Positions 4,926-5,096 of a stretch of 5,096 nt of DNA are shown one piece after another. The stretch comes from an uncultured Enterocloster sp. (GTDB lineage Bacteria; Bacillota; Clostridia; Lachnospirales; Lachnospiraceae), in assembly GCA_944382045.1 (NCBI GenBank), contig CALWMT010000201.1:1-5096 (forward strand), read 5' to 3'. The notes beneath the pieces were generated by a model that had not been told where the DNA came from, did not search any database, and worked only from the letters and a program-made list of their open reading frames with translations. Position 1 is the first letter of the stretch, and each line of letters opens with the position of its first letter. Both the position numbers and the translations under genes were made by a program.

Positions 4926-5096
4926 TTGACAATACAGAGGGATTTCGTAATCGAGGACAATGGGAGGCTGACAGCGTATCACGGACCCGGGGGAGAGGTG
5001 ACGATTCCGGAGGGAGTGCTGAAAATCGGGGAGGGCGCCTTTGCGGGCTGCGCTGTCCTGACGGGCGTGACAGTCCCGGAGGGCGCGGAGGAAATC
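4926..5096 (+). CDS. Leucine-rich-repeat protein, LRR_5 / BspA-like (partial, 5' end)
   Basis: The first 57 codons, open through the right edge. Seen: an opening FVIEDNGRLTAYHGPGGEV that is typical of the N-cap before such repeats, then VTIPEGVLKIGEGAFAGCAV and the start of a second unit LTGVTVPEGAEEI. The pattern IPEGV-xx-IG-xx-AF-x-GC-xx-L is the LRR_5 (BspA-like, Treponema pallidum-type) repeat of about 23 residues. Such repeats form a curved solenoid used for protein binding, often at the surface. Here no signal peptide precedes the repeats, so this product may be cytoplasmic or exported another way; this cannot be settled from a fragment. Start: TTG 4926 lies 5-8 nt after the AAGGAGGAGG ribosome site (4911-4920), and no ATG or GTG in frame is better placed. 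Predicted promoter and leader stem-loop lie directly upstream. Confidence 0.8.
   Translation, partial: MTIQRDFVIEDNGRLTAYHGPGGEVTIPEGVLKIGEGAFAGCAVLTGVTVPEGAEEI

Overview
The window looks like a chromosomal segment of a gut-type Bacillota, most likely a Lachnospiraceae-like Clostridia. This is an inference from several signs. Every start is preceded by a strong AAGGAGG-type Shine-Dalgarno. Two or three starts seem to be TTG. The left edge holds the C-terminal tail of an Rpn/PD-(D/E)XK-type protein, and the right edge holds a BspA-like leucine-rich-repeat gene; both families are expanded in such genomes. Base composition is GC-rich over the transporter and LysR genes and clearly more AT-rich in the AlbA_2/Schlafen-type gene, so the segment is a mosaic.

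Layout. (1) Positions 1-182, + strand: 3' end of a gene whose last 59 codons have the charged GMEKGMERGIE tail and small HTH-like end of Rpn-family nuclease/putative transposase proteins. (2) Positions 183-255: short GC-rich convergent gap with nested inverted repeats and a C9 tract. (3) Positions 256-2429, - strand: a two-gene operon, first a CPA2-type cation:proton antiporter (972-2429), then an MgtC/SapB-family membrane protein (256-969). They are 2 nt apart and likely translationally coupled. (4) Positions 2430-2537: AT-rich divergent regulatory region. (5) Positions 2538-3437, + strand: a LysR-type regulator, the natural candidate to control the divergent antiporter-mgtC operon. (6) Positions 3438-3539: a compact control region with two near-identical 24-bp palindromic repeats 31 bp apart; the second overlaps a good sigma-A promoter. 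(7) Positions 3540-4796, + strand: an AlbA_2 (Schlafen-type) + RecG-like HATPase_c_4 + winged-helix protein, a predicted ATP-binding transcriptional regulator. (8) Positions 4797-4925: leader and promoter of the last gene, with a GC-rich stem-loop. (9) Positions 4926-5096, + strand: start of a leucine-rich-repeat (LRR_5/BspA-like) gene, running off the window.

How they may work together: the LysR, antiporter and MgtC genes look like one ion/pH homeostasis locus with a divergent regulator. The AlbA_2 gene looks like an independent, possibly self-regulated unit, with the palindrome pair as its likely operator. The two edge genes are unrelated neighbours. The part most worth follow-up is the paired-palindrome promoter of the AlbA_2 gene. 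I see no CRISPR array, rRNA, tRNA or complete insertion sequence.
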